Positions 16,846-27,084 of a stretch of 64,000 nt of DNA are shown in pieces. This DNA is from Anaerocolumna sp. AGMB13020. Its GTDB lineage: Bacteria; Bacillota; Clostridia; Lachnospirales; Lachnospiraceae. Made by a program: the position numbers and the translations under genes. Position 1 is the stretch's first letter, and each line of letters opens with the position of its first letter. The stretch spans positions 4,095,001-4,159,000 of the forward strand of contig NZ_CP136910.1 of NCBI RefSeq assembly GCF_033100115.1, given 5' to 3'. The notes beneath the pieces are model-generated. The model worked only from the letters and a program-made list of their open reading frames with translations. It ran no database searches and was not told the DNA's origin.

Positions 16846-17748
16846 ATGCAAGAGAATAGTAAAATTAAACTGGGTTCATCAGATATTATCATAAAAACTA
16901 TTGCTTATATATTTATCGGGCTGTTTTCCTTAGCCTGCCTGTTGCCTTTCATATTAATGATATCCACTTCCTTCAGTACGGAAGGCTTGATCAGAAAAAC
17001 AGGTTTTGCAATTATACCAAAGGGTTTCACCACATACGCTTATGAACTGGTATTAAGAAACTCCAAGCAGCTGTTCGGCTCTTATGTGGTAACAATATTA
17101 ATGACAGTAGGTGGTACCTTACTTGGTTTATTCATTATTTCCATGACAGGATACGCACTGCAGAGAAAGGATTTTCCTTTCCGTAATCAGATATCCTTCT
17201 ATATTTACTTTACAACACTATTTTCAGGTGGTTTAGTTCCTTTCTACCTGTTGATATCCAAATATCTTGGATTAAAAGACAATTACCTGGCAGTATTTCT
17301 GCCGCTGCTGATGTCACCCTGGCTGATTATTCTTATGAAGAATTTTATTAAGGCCATACCCTTTGAGATTACCGAATCCGGTAAGATTGACGGTGCCGGT
17401 GATATTACCATCTTTGTCAAACTGATTCTGCCAATGTTAAAACCGGCCCTTGCAACAATCGGTTTATTCCTGGCTCTTGGTTACTGGAATGAATGGTATA
17501 ACTCCATGTTATTCCTATCCGCTAAGGTAGAATACAGACCCTTACAGTATCACTTGTATAAAATCGTCAACGAGGTTGCATCCTTAAAGAACTCCGTTGC
17601 AGGCTCCAATGTCGTAGTAACTTCACTTCCTCTGGAAACGCTCAAAATGTCTACAGCGGTTGTGGCAACTGGTCCTATTATTTTACTTTACCCTTTTGTA
17701 CAGAAGTACTTTATCGCAGGTATCACAGTTGGTGCTGTAAAGGGCTAA
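16846..17748 (+). CDS. Sugar ABC transporter permease (YtcP/LplC type)
   Basis: This 300-residue second permease has six membrane helices and the EAA-type loop (ITESGKIDGAGDITIFVKLILP, in part; about 173-193). It ends in GAVKG, typical of YtcP-like members, which close with GAVKG or GAVKE. It should pair with the preceding permease to form the channel. It is the middle gene of the LacI-controlled operon, with AGAGGT before the start. Confidence 0.9.
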   Translation: MQENSKIKLGSSDIIIKTIAYIFIGLFSLACLLPFILMISTSFSTEGLIRKTGFAIIPKGFTTYAYELVLRNSKQLFGSYVVTILMTVGGTLLGLFIISMTGYALQRKDFPFRNQISFYIYFTTLFSGGLVPFYLLISKYLGLKDNYLAVFLPLLMSPWLIILMKNFIKAIPFEITESGKIDGAGDITIFVKLILPMLKPALATIGLFLALGYWNEWYNSMLFLSAKVEYRPLQYHLYKIVNEVASLKNSVAGSNVVVTSLPLETLKMSTAVVATGPIILLYPFVQKYFIAGITVGAVKG

Positions 17749-17824
17749 AGTGCAAGTAACCCGGTGGTGTTTTTCTTCGCAAGACGAAGTAAACATAGAT
17801 TAATTATATAACAGGAGGAAATTT

Positions 17825-19441
17825 ATGGGGAAAACATTTAAGAAACTACTTAGCCTCTGCCTGATCTTAAGCATGGCTGTCAGCCTTGCTGCATGTGGTT
17901 CAAAAAGCAACAATTCAGGACAGGGAACAGATGGCGGTACAACAACTGCTCCGACAGATGGCGGATCAACCGGCGCAATTGATACATCAAAACATGAAGT
18001 TATTAAATTCGTCGTACTTGGTAACAAACCTACCAACGGCCGCTTAGAAGCAATGATGACAGAGCTTAACAAAAAGCTTACAGAAAAAGTTAACGCAGAA
18101 CTTGAGTTATATTATGTAGAGTGGGCTGACTGGCAGACACAGTATAACCTTCTCTTAGCATCCGGAGATTCCACAATTGACTTAATCGGTACAGCTACCG
18201 ACTGGTTAGATGCATGGCCTAACTCCAAGAAAGGTGCTTTCTTAGAATTAACAGATGACATGTTAAAAACTTATGCACCTCAGACCTATGCTTCCGTTTC
18301 AGAAGATCATTGGAACATGTGCAAATATGATGGCAAGATTTATTTAATACCTGAAGATAACTACAAACAGTGGACAAATCACGGTTTCATGTACCGTGGA
18401 GACTGGGCAAAACAGTTCGGTTTAACAAACGGTGTTAACAGCTTTGCTGATCTTGGTAAGTACTTCCAGGGTATCAAAGACAACTATCCTGATGTTATTC
18501 CCTGGGATGCAGCAGCAAGCGGCCAGGCATTTGGTTCTCAGTTAGCTGGTGGTTACTTCCAGTCCAATACACAGACTCTTTTCCTTGACGGTTTAGAAGT
18601 TCCCGTTTTCTTCGGTGCTTCCAAGGATGATCCTTTTACACTTGTTTCTCCTTACATGGAAGGTCAGGAATACATCGACTTTGCTAAGATGATGAAACAG
18701 TGGGGCGATGCTGGATACTGGAGAGAAGACGTACTCAACTACACAGGAGATACCCGTGAAGAGTTCTATGCAGGTCAGACTGGTGCAGATCAGCATCATA
18801 CGCAGACTTACTACACAACGGTACGTCCTCAGATGGATACCAAACAACCCGGTTCTGATGTTCAGTTCTTCTCTTTCTCAGAGCCAAGCAAGAACCTTGT
18901 AAACCTTATTATCACACATGGTGCTTTAGCAGTAGGTGCTAACTCCAAGCATCCTGAAAGAGCTTTAATGGTATATGACTTACTTCGTAATGATGAAGAA
19001 ATCTACCGTTTATTCAACTATGGTATTGAAGGTACAGATTACGTTGTAACAGATGACGGTAAACTTGGTCGTCCTGAAGGATATGATGATTCAACAGATG
19101 CTCTTGGAACGAACTACTGGTATGGACGTAACGATAACTTAGAGCTTGATAACGAAACCTGGTATTCAGGAAAAGCTGATATCTTTGCAAACTATGATTC
19201 TTATGCAATTGACTCACCTTACTCACAGCTTGTATTTGAAACAGATGACATTGCATCTTATATGGCTAATATGTCTGATGTATTTGCAAGTTATGTAACT
19301 GCTATTGCTTTCGGTAAAGCCGGAGATCCTGAGAAAGCTGTTGCTGATTTCAGAAAAGCAATGAAAGATGCAGGATATGATGAAGTGTATAAAGTGCTTC
19401 AGGATCAGTTAACTGCTTACAAAGAGTATTTAGGTAAATAA
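17825..19441 (+). CDS. Extracellular sugar-binding lipoprotein
   Basis: This 538-residue solute-binding protein has a lipoprotein signal peptide ending LAAC (Cys at about 22), followed by a low-complexity Ser/Thr/Gly linker. The mature part is a large family 1 (YtcQ/LplA-like) binding protein rich in Trp and Tyr, as expected for sugar stacking. It is anchored outside the membrane and delivers glycans to the two permeases upstream. AGGAGG precedes the start. The neighbouring GH35 and GH2 galactosidases make galactose-containing oligosaccharides likely ligands; this is inference. Confidence 0.9.
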   Translation: MGKTFKKLLSLCLILSMAVSLAACGSKSNNSGQGTDGGTTTAPTDGGSTGAIDTSKHEVIKFVVLGNKPTNGRLEAMMTELNKKLTEKVNAELELYYVEWADWQTQYNLLLASGDSTIDLIGTATDWLDAWPNSKKGAFLELTDDMLKTYAPQTYASVSEDHWNMCKYDGKIYLIPEDNYKQWTNHGFMYRGDWAKQFGLTNGVNSFADLGKYFQGIKDNYPDVIPWDAAASGQAFGSQLAGGYFQSNTQTLFLDGLEVPVFFGASKDDPFTLVSPYMEGQEYIDFAKMMKQWGDAGYWREDVLNYTGDTREEFYAGQTGADQHHTQTYYTTVRPQMDTKQPGSDVQFFSFSEPSKNLVNLIITHGALAVGANSKHPERALMVYDLLRNDEEIYRLFNYGIEGTDYVVTDDGKLGRPEGYDDSTDALGTNYWYGRNDNLELDNETWYSGKADIFANYDSYAIDSPYSQLVFETDDIASYMANMSDVFASYVTAIAFGKAGDPEKAVADFRKAMKDAGYDEVYKVLQDQLTAYKEYLGK

Positions 19442-19867
19442 TAATTACGGAGTTACTGATTGAAGAGTAACCTGTATAAATAAGTTGCCCCAAAAAGCTT
19501 CATACAAGTTGCAATGTTAATTTGTGGCTTGTATGAAGCTTTGCAACTTTATAGAGAAAGAAAATTGCAATATAGAGAAAGAAAGCTGCAATATAGAGAA
19601 AGGTTTGTCATAATTGTTTTTAACATTTTTGTTTCTTCCAGATATAAATACCTCATATGCTAAGCCTGTTTATACCTGGAAGAGGTAAAAATAAATCCGA
19701 TGAATACATCAGGTAAGAAATACAATAGCGTTATATATTTCTATACATCTTAGAAAGTTTAAGAAAAGAATAGAATTTTAAATCCGGAAATAAGCGCAAG
19801 AGCTTTAACAGGTGAATGCCGCTTAACATAAAGAAACATTCAGTTGCAGAAAGGAAGGTTATCTAGC
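19442..19867. other. Intergenic region upstream of the GH35 gene
   Basis: This 426-bp gap has the importer terminator (19494-19542), then imperfect 21-bp direct repeats of TATAGAGAAAGAAA-type sequence at about 19551-19605. An AT-rich stretch follows that must hold the GH35 promoter, which was not pinned down. Confidence 0.4.
19494..19542 (+). terminator. Terminator of the importer operon
   Basis: AAAGCTTCATACAAG (19494-19508) pairs perfectly with CTTGTATGAAGCTTT (19528-19542). Confidence 0.8.
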
Positions 19868-21613
19868 ATGCAGAACAAGTTTGACATAAGGGATAAATTT
19901 TACCTTAATGGAGATGAAATACAAATAATTTCAGGTGGAATACATTATTTTCGAGTTGTACCTGAGTATTGGAAAGACAGATTAGAAAAATTAAAAGCCA
20001 TGGGATGTAACACCGTTGAAACGTATGTACCCTGGAATCTTCATGAGGAAGAGAAGGGGAAGTTTAATTTTGACGGTATTCTTGATATAAAGAAATTTAT
20101 CGAAGTGGCAGGAGAACTGGGATTATGGGTTATTGTAAGACCCTCACCTTATATCTGCGCGGAATGGGAATTTGGCGGGCTTCCAGCCTGGCTGCTAAAA
20201 GAGGATGGAATGCGCCTGCGCGGACTTTATGAGCCTTTCTTAAACCATGTGAAGAGTTACTACAAGGAATTGTTTAAGATATTGACCCCTTTACAGATTA
20301 ATTACGGCGGACCTGTTATTATGATGCAGGTAGAAAACGAATACGGTTATTATGGAGATGATACCGAATATCTTAAGTGGATGGCACAGGTAATGAGAGA
20401 GGAAGGTACTGTAGTTCCTCTTGTAACCTCAGATGGGCCTTGGGGAGATGCATTAGACTGCGGAAAAGTAGAAGGTGTACATCCTACCGCTAACTTTGGA
20501 TCCAAGGTGGCACAGCAATTTGAGATTTTAAAAAAACATACAGACGGACCTTTGATGTGTATGGAATTCTGGGTAGGCTGGTTTGATAATTGGGGAGTAG
20601 ACAAGCATCAGACTTCAGACCTGGAAGAAAATAAGAAAGATCTGGAAGAAATCATGAAGACCGGAAACGTTAATATCTATATGTTTGAAGGTGGTACGAA
20701 TTTCGGATTTATGAACGGTTCCAATTATTATGATGTACTGACCCCGGATGTTACTTCTTATGATTATGATGCGGTACTGACGGAGAGTGGTAAGCTTACA
20801 CCAAAATACGAAGCCTTTAAAGAGATTATCGGAAGATATAAGGAACTTCCAGAGGTGACCTTAACTACAGATATACAGGAAAAGGAATATGGTACAGTTA
20901 AACTTCACAGTAAGACCGGTCTGTTTGCAAATCTTAATAATTTGACGGAAAAGCAAACCGGTAAATACCCTGTATCCATGGAAAGAGCTGGGCAGAATTA
21001 TGGATATATCCTCTATCGTTCAACTCTTAAGAAAGAAAAAAACATAGAAAAAATAAGACTCTACGATGCCAACGACAGGGCACAGTTATTTGTCAACCAG
21101 AAGCCGGTATTAACGCTTTATGACAGAGAGCTGTTAACAGAAAGTGAGCTTGCAGTAGAGTTAACGGCTAATAGTCAGCTTGATATTCTGGTGGAAAATA
21201 TGGGACGTGTGAATTTCGGTCCCAGATTAGAGAAACAGAGAAAAGGAATTGACAGTGGCGTTCAGGTAAATGGTCATCTTATATTTGATTGGGAGATGTA
21301 CACATTACCTCTAAAGGATATTGATAAAGTAGATTATGAGAAGGATTATGAGGAGGGCAGACCCGGATTTTATAGATTCTTCTTTGAAGCGGAGGAAGCA
21401 GGGGATACCTACCTTGATTTTACCGGCTGGGGTAAAGGCTGTGCATTTATCAACGGCTTTAACCTGGGAAGGTTTTGGGAAATCGGCCCGCAGAAAAGAC
21501 TTTATATACCGGCACCTTTGCTTAAAAAAGGTAAAAATGAAATTGTGCTGTTTGAAACGGAAGGTAAATGGAAGGATGAAATTTACCTGAGCAATGAGCC
21601 GGATATCGGCTAG
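19868..21613 (+). CDS. GH35 beta-galactosidase
   Basis: This 581-residue enzyme belongs to glycoside hydrolase family 35. The N-terminal TIM barrel shows GGIHYFR, NTVETYVPWNLHE, the acid/base Glu in MQVENEYGYYG (about 156) and the nucleophile Glu in CMEFWVGWFDNWG (about 232). Beta-sandwich domains follow, ending with a GWGKGCAFINGFNLGRFW carbohydrate-binding-like block. There is no signal peptide, so it acts inside the cell on imported galactosides. ATG 19868 after GAAAGGAAGG is preferred to the upstream TTG at 19844. It probably works with the importer upstream and the GH2 enzyme at 24139. Confidence 0.93.
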   Translation: MQNKFDIRDKFYLNGDEIQIISGGIHYFRVVPEYWKDRLEKLKAMGCNTVETYVPWNLHEEEKGKFNFDGILDIKKFIEVAGELGLWVIVRPSPYICAEWEFGGLPAWLLKEDGMRLRGLYEPFLNHVKSYYKELFKILTPLQINYGGPVIMMQVENEYGYYGDDTEYLKWMAQVMREEGTVVPLVTSDGPWGDALDCGKVEGVHPTANFGSKVAQQFEILKKHTDGPLMCMEFWVGWFDNWGVDKHQTSDLEENKKDLEEIMKTGNVNIYMFEGGTNFGFMNGSNYYDVLTPDVTSYDYDAVLTESGKLTPKYEAFKEIIGRYKELPEVTLTTDIQEKEYGTVKLHSKTGLFANLNNLTEKQTGKYPVSMERAGQNYGYILYRSTLKKEKNIEKIRLYDANDRAQLFVNQKPVLTLYDRELLTESELAVELTANSQLDILVENMGRVNFGPRLEKQRKGIDSGVQVNGHLIFDWEMYTLPLKDIDKVDYEKDYEEGRPGFYRFFFEAEEAGDTYLDFTGWGKGCAFINGFNLGRFWEIGPQKRLYIPAPLLKKGKNEIVLFETEGKWKDEIYLSNEPDIG

Positions 21614-21664
21614 TTCTCCGCAATAAATATAGGAAGAAAAGCACCGTAGCTTCCTGACCGAAGT

Positions 21665-21702
21665 AGAGCGTGTTTGAAAAATTATTTTTTCAAACACGCT
21701 CT
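21665..21702. terminator. Bidirectional terminator
   Basis: AGAGCGTGTTTGAAAAA at 21665 pairs perfectly with the complementary arm ending 21702 around a TTA-type loop. It separates the convergent GH35 and MATE genes and has A and T runs suited to both directions. Confidence 0.85.
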
Positions 21703-21745
21703 AAAATGCCATGGAGCTTCTTCTGCTTAGCGGAATAAAGGGGTG

Positions 21746-23113
21746 CTAAACAATGGTTTTTGCCTTCCACTTACCGCTTTGAAAACGTCTGAAGTATAAT
21801 ATACCGCGGAACAGCTCATCCATAGCAAAGGCAATCCAGCAGCCTAAGAGCCCCAAACCAAAAACGATACCCAGAAGATAAGCAAAGAGGATGCTTATGA
21901 CCCAACAAGAGGTGAGAGAAATTATCATGGGGTAGAAGACATCTCCGGCTCCTCTTAAGGAACTATTCTCAATGTGATTAAATCCCCGGCCTATTTCTAC
22001 CAGTATGTCAAAGAGCATAATCTGATGACCTACTGCAATTATGGCAGGATCGTCCGTAAATATACCAAGCAGATGTTTTCCCAGTAGAAAAATAACCACA
22101 GAAAAGAAGATATTACACAGTAAGGTGATTTTCAGATTCTGCTTATTTAGCTGCATAGCCTGTGTGTATTTGCGGGCACCTGCCAAACGGCTGATTATAA
22201 GGGAAGTTGCCTGTCCAAGAGCCAATCCGATAACATATACATAGAAGAATATGTTATCCAGATATATCTTGGTGGATACAGCTTCCGTTCCAATGAAGGC
22301 CACAATAGAGGTTGAGACCACCTGGGAAAGTGAATAGGACAGATTGGCAATGCCCCCCGGAACACCGATGTAGAGTATTTTCGTTATAAGATTCAGCCTT
22401 CTAAAGATTTCTTTGTGAAGATGAGGAAAGAAACCGGAGCGTTTTAGCAGGAAGAACATAAGTATCATACCAAAACATTGGCTGATTACAGAGGATACTG
22501 CGATTCCCCAGACCCCTCTTAGTGGAATTTCAAAGGGTCTGAAAACCACCAGGATATTTAACAGAGCATTGATTAAATTTACAAGCAATGAGATTTTGAC
22601 AGCTGTTTTGGGTTTGCCATAACTCCTGAAAATGCTTGATAAGGCGGAATACACTGCCTGAAAGAAGGAAAAAGTGATGCAGATACGGAAGTATAGGATT
22701 GCATCTGACAAAAGCTCGCCTTTTAAGTTCATCATGGTAAGTATAGGTCTGGCTGACAAGGCAAGGATTAGGCCGATTACCAGACTAAGGGCAGCGCTGA
22801 AGCAGATGGAGATTATACTTGCATCACCTGCGGTTTCCTTCTTGCCTGCTCCTAAATTCTGACTGATGACGATGGAAGAGCCGGCACTGACCACACCGTA
22901 GAAGGTAAATATCATATTAATAAGCTGTGTTGCTGCACCAACAGCTGCAACAGAGTTTTGGGAATAGTGGCTTAAGGAAAGTGTATTAATGGTACCCATG
23001 GTATTGATAAGGACCATTTCAATAAAAAATGGGAGAAACAGTGAAGATAAAGTTATGGTACCAGAGGGAGTCTCAATTTTATTCAACTGTTTATCATAAG
23101 AAAACAAAGCCAT
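21746..23113 (-). CDS. MATE-family efflux transporter
   Basis: This 455-residue membrane protein has about 12 helices in two similar halves, as in MATE (NorM/DinF-like) sodium- or proton-driven exporters. Typical features are the QNLGAGKKETA block after helix 2 and a matching ISRLAGARKYTQA block in the second half. It is divergent from the AraC regulator 100 bp away, which may control it. Cargo is unknown; these proteins often export cationic drugs. GAAAGGAT precedes the start. Confidence 0.88.
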   Translation of the reverse strand: MALFSYDKQLNKIETPSGTITLSSLFLPFFIEMVLINTMGTINTLSLSHYSQNSVAAVGAATQLINMIFTFYGVVSAGSSIVISQNLGAGKKETAGDASIISICFSAALSLVIGLILALSARPILTMMNLKGELLSDAILYFRICITFSFFQAVYSALSSIFRSYGKPKTAVKISLLVNLINALLNILVVFRPFEIPLRGVWGIAVSSVISQCFGMILMFFLLKRSGFFPHLHKEIFRRLNLITKILYIGVPGGIANLSYSLSQVVSTSIVAFIGTEAVSTKIYLDNIFFYVYVIGLALGQATSLIISRLAGARKYTQAMQLNKQNLKITLLCNIFFSVVIFLLGKHLLGIFTDDPAIIAVGHQIMLFDILVEIGRGFNHIENSSLRGAGDVFYPMIISLTSCWVISILFAYLLGIVFGLGLLGCWIAFAMDELFRGILYFRRFQSGKWKAKTIV

Positions 23114-23214
23114 AGCAGGATCCTTTCATTGTAGCGTTCTGACCGACCCACTTAAGAGTATACTTGCGTTGCGATTGTGGAAAAATAACAGTAATTAGAA
23201 AGGCAGTGTGTAAT

Positions 23215-24120
23215 ATGTTCTATGAATTGAATTCCAGACAGATTCCCAGAGTACGATTAATGAATACAGCAGCCATACAACCGCCTTTTGTACATAACAA
23301 AAGAAGGGCAGAGGAGTATATCGTCTACGTGATAAAAAAAGGTGAGATGTATCTGAAAGAAGGCAATGTTAATTATGTGCTTCGTACAGGTGATTTTCTT
23401 CTTCTTGACAAAGAATACTTCCATGAAGGTTATAAGGCTTCCCACTGTGAATATTATTATCTGCATTTTAAACAGGAAGATATGAAAAGATTTCCCATGC
23501 CTCCGGAAGAGGAGTTTATTAAGTTTATTCTGTCAAGACACAACGATTCTCTGAAAAGTGATCCTTTTTCTTATAAAACCATAGACAATGATGTCTTGTT
23601 GCTGCCCAAGTATTATCATTTTAACAGTATGGCGGATTTTATTAAGGTGAGCTGCCTTTTGGATGAGGCCATAAAACATAACAAAGACCATATGGACAAT
23701 TATAAAATTATGTGTTCCATTAAGGTAATGGAAGCCTTTATAGAAACATATCGAAGCTATTTGCTGTACACACTTCAGAAAAGTACCTCTGTTATGCCCA
23801 AATCCTATCATAAGGTTCAAATGCTGTTGGAATATCTAAACACGGAATATGCCAGAAAGATTACCAGTCATGATATAGAAGAAATATCGGGCAGTAATTT
23901 TGATTACATAAACCGCATATTTAAGAAAATGACTCATAAAACAATTTTTACTTATCTGAATTCTGTACGTATTAATCATGCAATGGAGCTGATCACCACC
24001 ACAAACATGAAAATGTCTGAGGTGGGTCAGTCCGTTGGATTTACGGATTTATATTATTTCAGTAAGGTATTTAAAAAAGCGGTGGGGGTATCTCCTTCTA
24101 ATTACAACAGAGAAGGCTGA
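23215..24120 (+). CDS. AraC-family regulator with cupin sensor
   Basis: This 301-residue regulator has an N-terminal cupin-like ligand domain (residues about 10-100, with LRTGDFLLLDKEYFHEGY typical of the sugar pocket) and a C-terminal AraC DNA-binding domain (about 200-300; VGFTDLYYFSKVFKKAVG). ATG 23215 is chosen over the ATG at 23164 because a GAAAGGCAG site precedes it and the cupin fold starts there. It lies 18 bp from the convergent GH2 gene and divergent from MATE. A sugar-responsive activator of the GH2/GH35 galactosidases is the likely role. Confidence 0.88.
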   Translation: MFYELNSRQIPRVRLMNTAAIQPPFVHNKRRAEEYIVYVIKKGEMYLKEGNVNYVLRTGDFLLLDKEYFHEGYKASHCEYYYLHFKQEDMKRFPMPPEEEFIKFILSRHNDSLKSDPFSYKTIDNDVLLLPKYYHFNSMADFIKVSCLLDEAIKHNKDHMDNYKIMCSIKVMEAFIETYRSYLLYTLQKSTSVMPKSYHKVQMLLEYLNTEYARKITSHDIEEISGSNFDYINRIFKKMTHKTIFTYLNSVRINHAMELITTTNMKMSEVGQSVGFTDLYYFSKVFKKAVGVSPSNYNREG

Positions 24121-24138
24121 AGTAATTCTTCAAAGCTG

Positions 24139-26559
24139 TTAAAGAGTTATACTTCTTGTCTTCAGGCTGCTGCCTTTTACAGTAAGGACCCCTTGGCTAT
24201 CTTCGCTAAGGGCAGCATAGATAAGAAGCTTTCCGTTATAAGCGCGACGTTCTAAGGAAGTATATTCTCTTACATCGGCTAAATTACCATTCTCAAGACC
24301 AAGGATCTTACCACCCTCTAAGGAGACTCTTAGTAAGCTGCTGTCTGTTAAGCAAGGAAGGCCATTACCGTCAATGAGGGTTACTTCTATCTGTTTTAAG
24401 CGAAAGCCGTCAAAGGTTAAAATATCTTCTACATAAGCTTTATTAAAGGCTAAGATTTCAGCAGAGGGTTCCCAGTTTGTAAGAGAAATATCGCAGGGTG
24501 CACCATTTGTAAGAAGAAGATCTGAAGTAATTTCCGTTTCGTTATTCTTTAAGTAACCAACCGCTTTTAATTCTCCGGGTTCAAAGGACAGGGTAAAAGG
24601 GATGTAGCCCAGAGTGTCATCATAAGCTTTTCTTCCCAGGCTCTTACCATTAACAAACAATTCGATACCATCCAGATTGGTATAACATCTTATTTCAACC
24701 TTTTCTTCCGGAATATAATTATAACTGCGGAACATTTCTTTCCATTCCCATTCGGTAGCGGCTTCGTTCTCAGTTTCTGCAGCTCTGGCTGTTGTTAAAT
24801 ATACCGTAGGCTCTGACTGCCAGAAGCTCTTTCTGCGGTAGAAGGAGGTCTTTTTAAACCCTGCGGTTGTAAGCAGTCCGGCATAGGAGCCTCTTATGGG
24901 CCAGCCGTGGGCTTCTCCAAGGTAATCAATTCCTGTCCATAGGTATTGACCAGAGATATAGTCACAGTCTCTTACTGCTTTCCAGGCACTTAAGGAGTGA
25001 CTGTTCTCACTGCCCAGGAAAGGTTTGTCAGGAAAACGTCCATGATCTCTTTCATACCATTCTTCCTTATAGTTGTAACCTACCACATCAAAAGAATCAA
25101 TGTAGCCTAAGAAGGTTGAAAGCTCAGGAAAAGCTACGGCAGCGGTAACCGGTCGGGTTGTATCTGAAGTCTTTACAATGCGGGTTAAATTGGCTGCTAT
25201 TACAGAAAGTCTTTCTGCATTAGGTTTATTCGGGTTATACTCTCTTTCGGCAGAGGGTTTGTCTTTATCATTGTTTCCGGTCATGGTTGTAAAGAGGGGA
25301 TGGCAATAAGGGTCGTTTGGATAATCTATTTCATTGCCGATGCTCCACATAATGATACTTGGATGATTTCTGTCTCTTTTAATCAGATCGGTCAGGTCCT
25401 GTTCATGCCACTGAGGGAAATCCTCCGCATAACCCTGATGTCTGGGCGGATACACATTATGTCCTGTCCACCATTTATTCTTAGGGCTTTCCCACTCGTC
25501 AAAAGCTTCATCCATTACCAGGAAACCTAAAGCGTCACAAAGGTCATAAAGCTCAGGCATATGAGGATTATGGCTCATTCTGATGGAATTACAGCCCATT
25601 TCCTTTAAAGCCTCCAGTCTTCTAAGCCATACGGAGGGAAGCACGGCGGCACCAAGACAACCTGCATCATGGTGAACGCAGACACCTTTTAATTTCAGTG
25701 GTTCATCGTTTAAGTAAAACCCATTATCCGCTGTGAAACGGAAACTTCTGATTCCTACCATGGATTCATAGTTTTGCTGCGTGTTGCTTGCACCTGTAAT
25801 CGACTGAGCTTTGATTTCGGTAGTAAGTTTATAAAGATTTGGTTCATTTACTGACCACAGCATAGGAGAGGAGAGCAGACCTTCTACAGTTATCTCCTTC
25901 TTCTCATTAGGACTTAGTCGTAAGGAGCTGGTGACAGTAAGAGCTTCTTTTGCCTTAAAACCAAGAGTGTGCTTCACTGTGACTTCAGCAGCTTCAGCAG
26001 CTTCATTTATAATAGTGGAGGTAATCTTTACAGAGGCCTCCTCTTTTGAAACCTCAGGAGTGGTAAAGAAAATGCTGTTATACTCTGCGTAAACGGGTTC
26101 TTCAGCAGTGACAGTGACTTTTCGGGTGATACCGGAACCTGTAAACCAGCGGGAATCAGAGATATCCTTGTGGTCTACTCTGACAGCCATAACATTAGGG
26201 GTGTCGCCAAAAACGGCCTGCTCGGTGATATCATAACGGAAGGTTGCATAACCGAAGGGACGTTTTCCAAGATAATAACTGTTGCACCATACCTGACTGT
26301 TCTTATAAACACCGTCAAAGGTTATAAAGATCTTCTTTCCCTTTAATTCCTCCGGAAGATAAAAGGAACCACGATACCAGCCGATTCCTCCTGCCAGATA
26401 ACCGGTACCGCTGGAATATTCCTTGGAAAAAGGCATATGCACGGACCAGTCGTGTGGAACGGTAACTGCTTCCCAGCTGCTGTCATCGTAACCCTTATAC
26501 CAGGCCTCCGGGCAGTCATTATATTGGAATTTCCAATTGTTTAATAGTTGTGTATTCAT
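24139..26559 (-). CDS. GH2 beta-galactosidase or related glycosidase
   Basis: This 806-residue glycoside hydrolase family 2 enzyme begins MNTQLLNNWKF. It has the jelly-roll sugar-binding domain (PHDWSVHMPF, GGIGWYRG), an immunoglobulin-like domain, a TIM barrel with the acid/base Glu in WSIGNEID (about 409) and nucleophile Glu in LGSENSHS (about 517), then C-terminal beta domains. No signal peptide is seen, so it is cytoplasmic. Substrates may be beta-galactosides or beta-glucuronide-like groups; family alone does not decide. The longer reading frame to 26655 is rejected because GGGAG lies just before ATG 26559. The leader has the hairpin-ribosome-site motif. Confidence 0.9.
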   Translation of the reverse strand: MNTQLLNNWKFQYNDCPEAWYKGYDDSSWEAVTVPHDWSVHMPFSKEYSSGTGYLAGGIGWYRGSFYLPEELKGKKIFITFDGVYKNSQVWCNSYYLGKRPFGYATFRYDITEQAVFGDTPNVMAVRVDHKDISDSRWFTGSGITRKVTVTAEEPVYAEYNSIFFTTPEVSKEEASVKITSTIINEAAEAAEVTVKHTLGFKAKEALTVTSSLRLSPNEKKEITVEGLLSSPMLWSVNEPNLYKLTTEIKAQSITGASNTQQNYESMVGIRSFRFTADNGFYLNDEPLKLKGVCVHHDAGCLGAAVLPSVWLRRLEALKEMGCNSIRMSHNPHMPELYDLCDALGFLVMDEAFDEWESPKNKWWTGHNVYPPRHQGYAEDFPQWHEQDLTDLIKRDRNHPSIIMWSIGNEIDYPNDPYCHPLFTTMTGNNDKDKPSAEREYNPNKPNAERLSVIAANLTRIVKTSDTTRPVTAAVAFPELSTFLGYIDSFDVVGYNYKEEWYERDHGRFPDKPFLGSENSHSLSAWKAVRDCDYISGQYLWTGIDYLGEAHGWPIRGSYAGLLTTAGFKKTSFYRRKSFWQSEPTVYLTTARAAETENEAATEWEWKEMFRSYNYIPEEKVEIRCYTNLDGIELFVNGKSLGRKAYDDTLGYIPFTLSFEPGELKAVGYLKNNETEITSDLLLTNGAPCDISLTNWEPSAEILAFNKAYVEDILTFDGFRLKQIEVTLIDGNGLPCLTDSSLLRVSLEGGKILGLENGNLADVREYTSLERRAYNGKLLIYAALSEDSQGVLTVKGSSLKTRSITL

Positions 26560-26565
26560 ATTTTG

Positions 26566-26590
26566 CTCCCATCTGCATGCTTTAGCACGC
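26566..26590 (-). promoter_or_regulatory. Stem-loop abutting the GH2 ribosome site
   Basis: On the minus strand GCGTGC-TAAA-GCATGC (26590-26575) forms a 6-bp stem with one G-T pair and is followed at once by AGATGGGAG and, after CAAAAT, the ATG at 26559. Confidence 0.6.
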
Positions 26591-26702
26591 GTTTTAAAAT
26601 CAGGCATAGACTTCGGTATAAGAACTGTCTGTTTATTTCGTATTACATCCTGCATAATACAGGTTTGGAATTACTACTTATCTACAAGCTATGCTTTCTA
26701 AA

Positions 26703-26726
26703 TTTGTGTGCACTTACCTACACAAA
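26703..26726 (-). promoter_or_regulatory. Inverted repeat at the GH2 transcription start
   Basis: TTTGTGT (26703-26709) and ACACAAA (26720-26726) flank a 10-bp spacer just downstream of the GH2 -10 box. The place suits a repressor or regulator site. Confidence 0.4.
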
Positions 26727-26736
26727 TGTTACTTTT

Positions 26737-26764
26737 ATTATAGTTTTTTCCCTGCTTAATACAA
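26737..26764 (-). promoter_or_regulatory. Promoter of the GH2 gene
   Basis: On the minus strand TTGTAT (26764-26759) and TATAAT (26742-26737) are 16 bp apart. Confidence 0.6.
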
Positions 26765-27084
26765 TGGCTAATAAATGTTTAAATTGTAATATAGCGACTT
26801 TTAGTTGGGTTTTCAAGTAATTTCGTTGTATTGCACAAATATTACTGAGAGTATATTATTTAAAAGAATGAATTCGGTTTCATAAACTGTGGATAAAGTG
26901 GTTTTTTAAGAAAATATAAAAATTGATTATTTGTCAATATTGCATAAATGTTGTTACTAAAGATTTATAAATAGGACTACTGGTGATACCATTTTGTACT
27001 GGATATCCTTATCCTTTGACAGAGGACTGCTTTCTTTTTGTATTTATGAAGTGAAGGAATAGTTAACGCAAGACCGCATTATAA

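Noticed and set aside
24139..26655. Longer N-terminus for the GH2 enzyme
   Set aside because: The extra 32 residues have no family match and cover the hairpin and ribosome site that serve ATG 26559.
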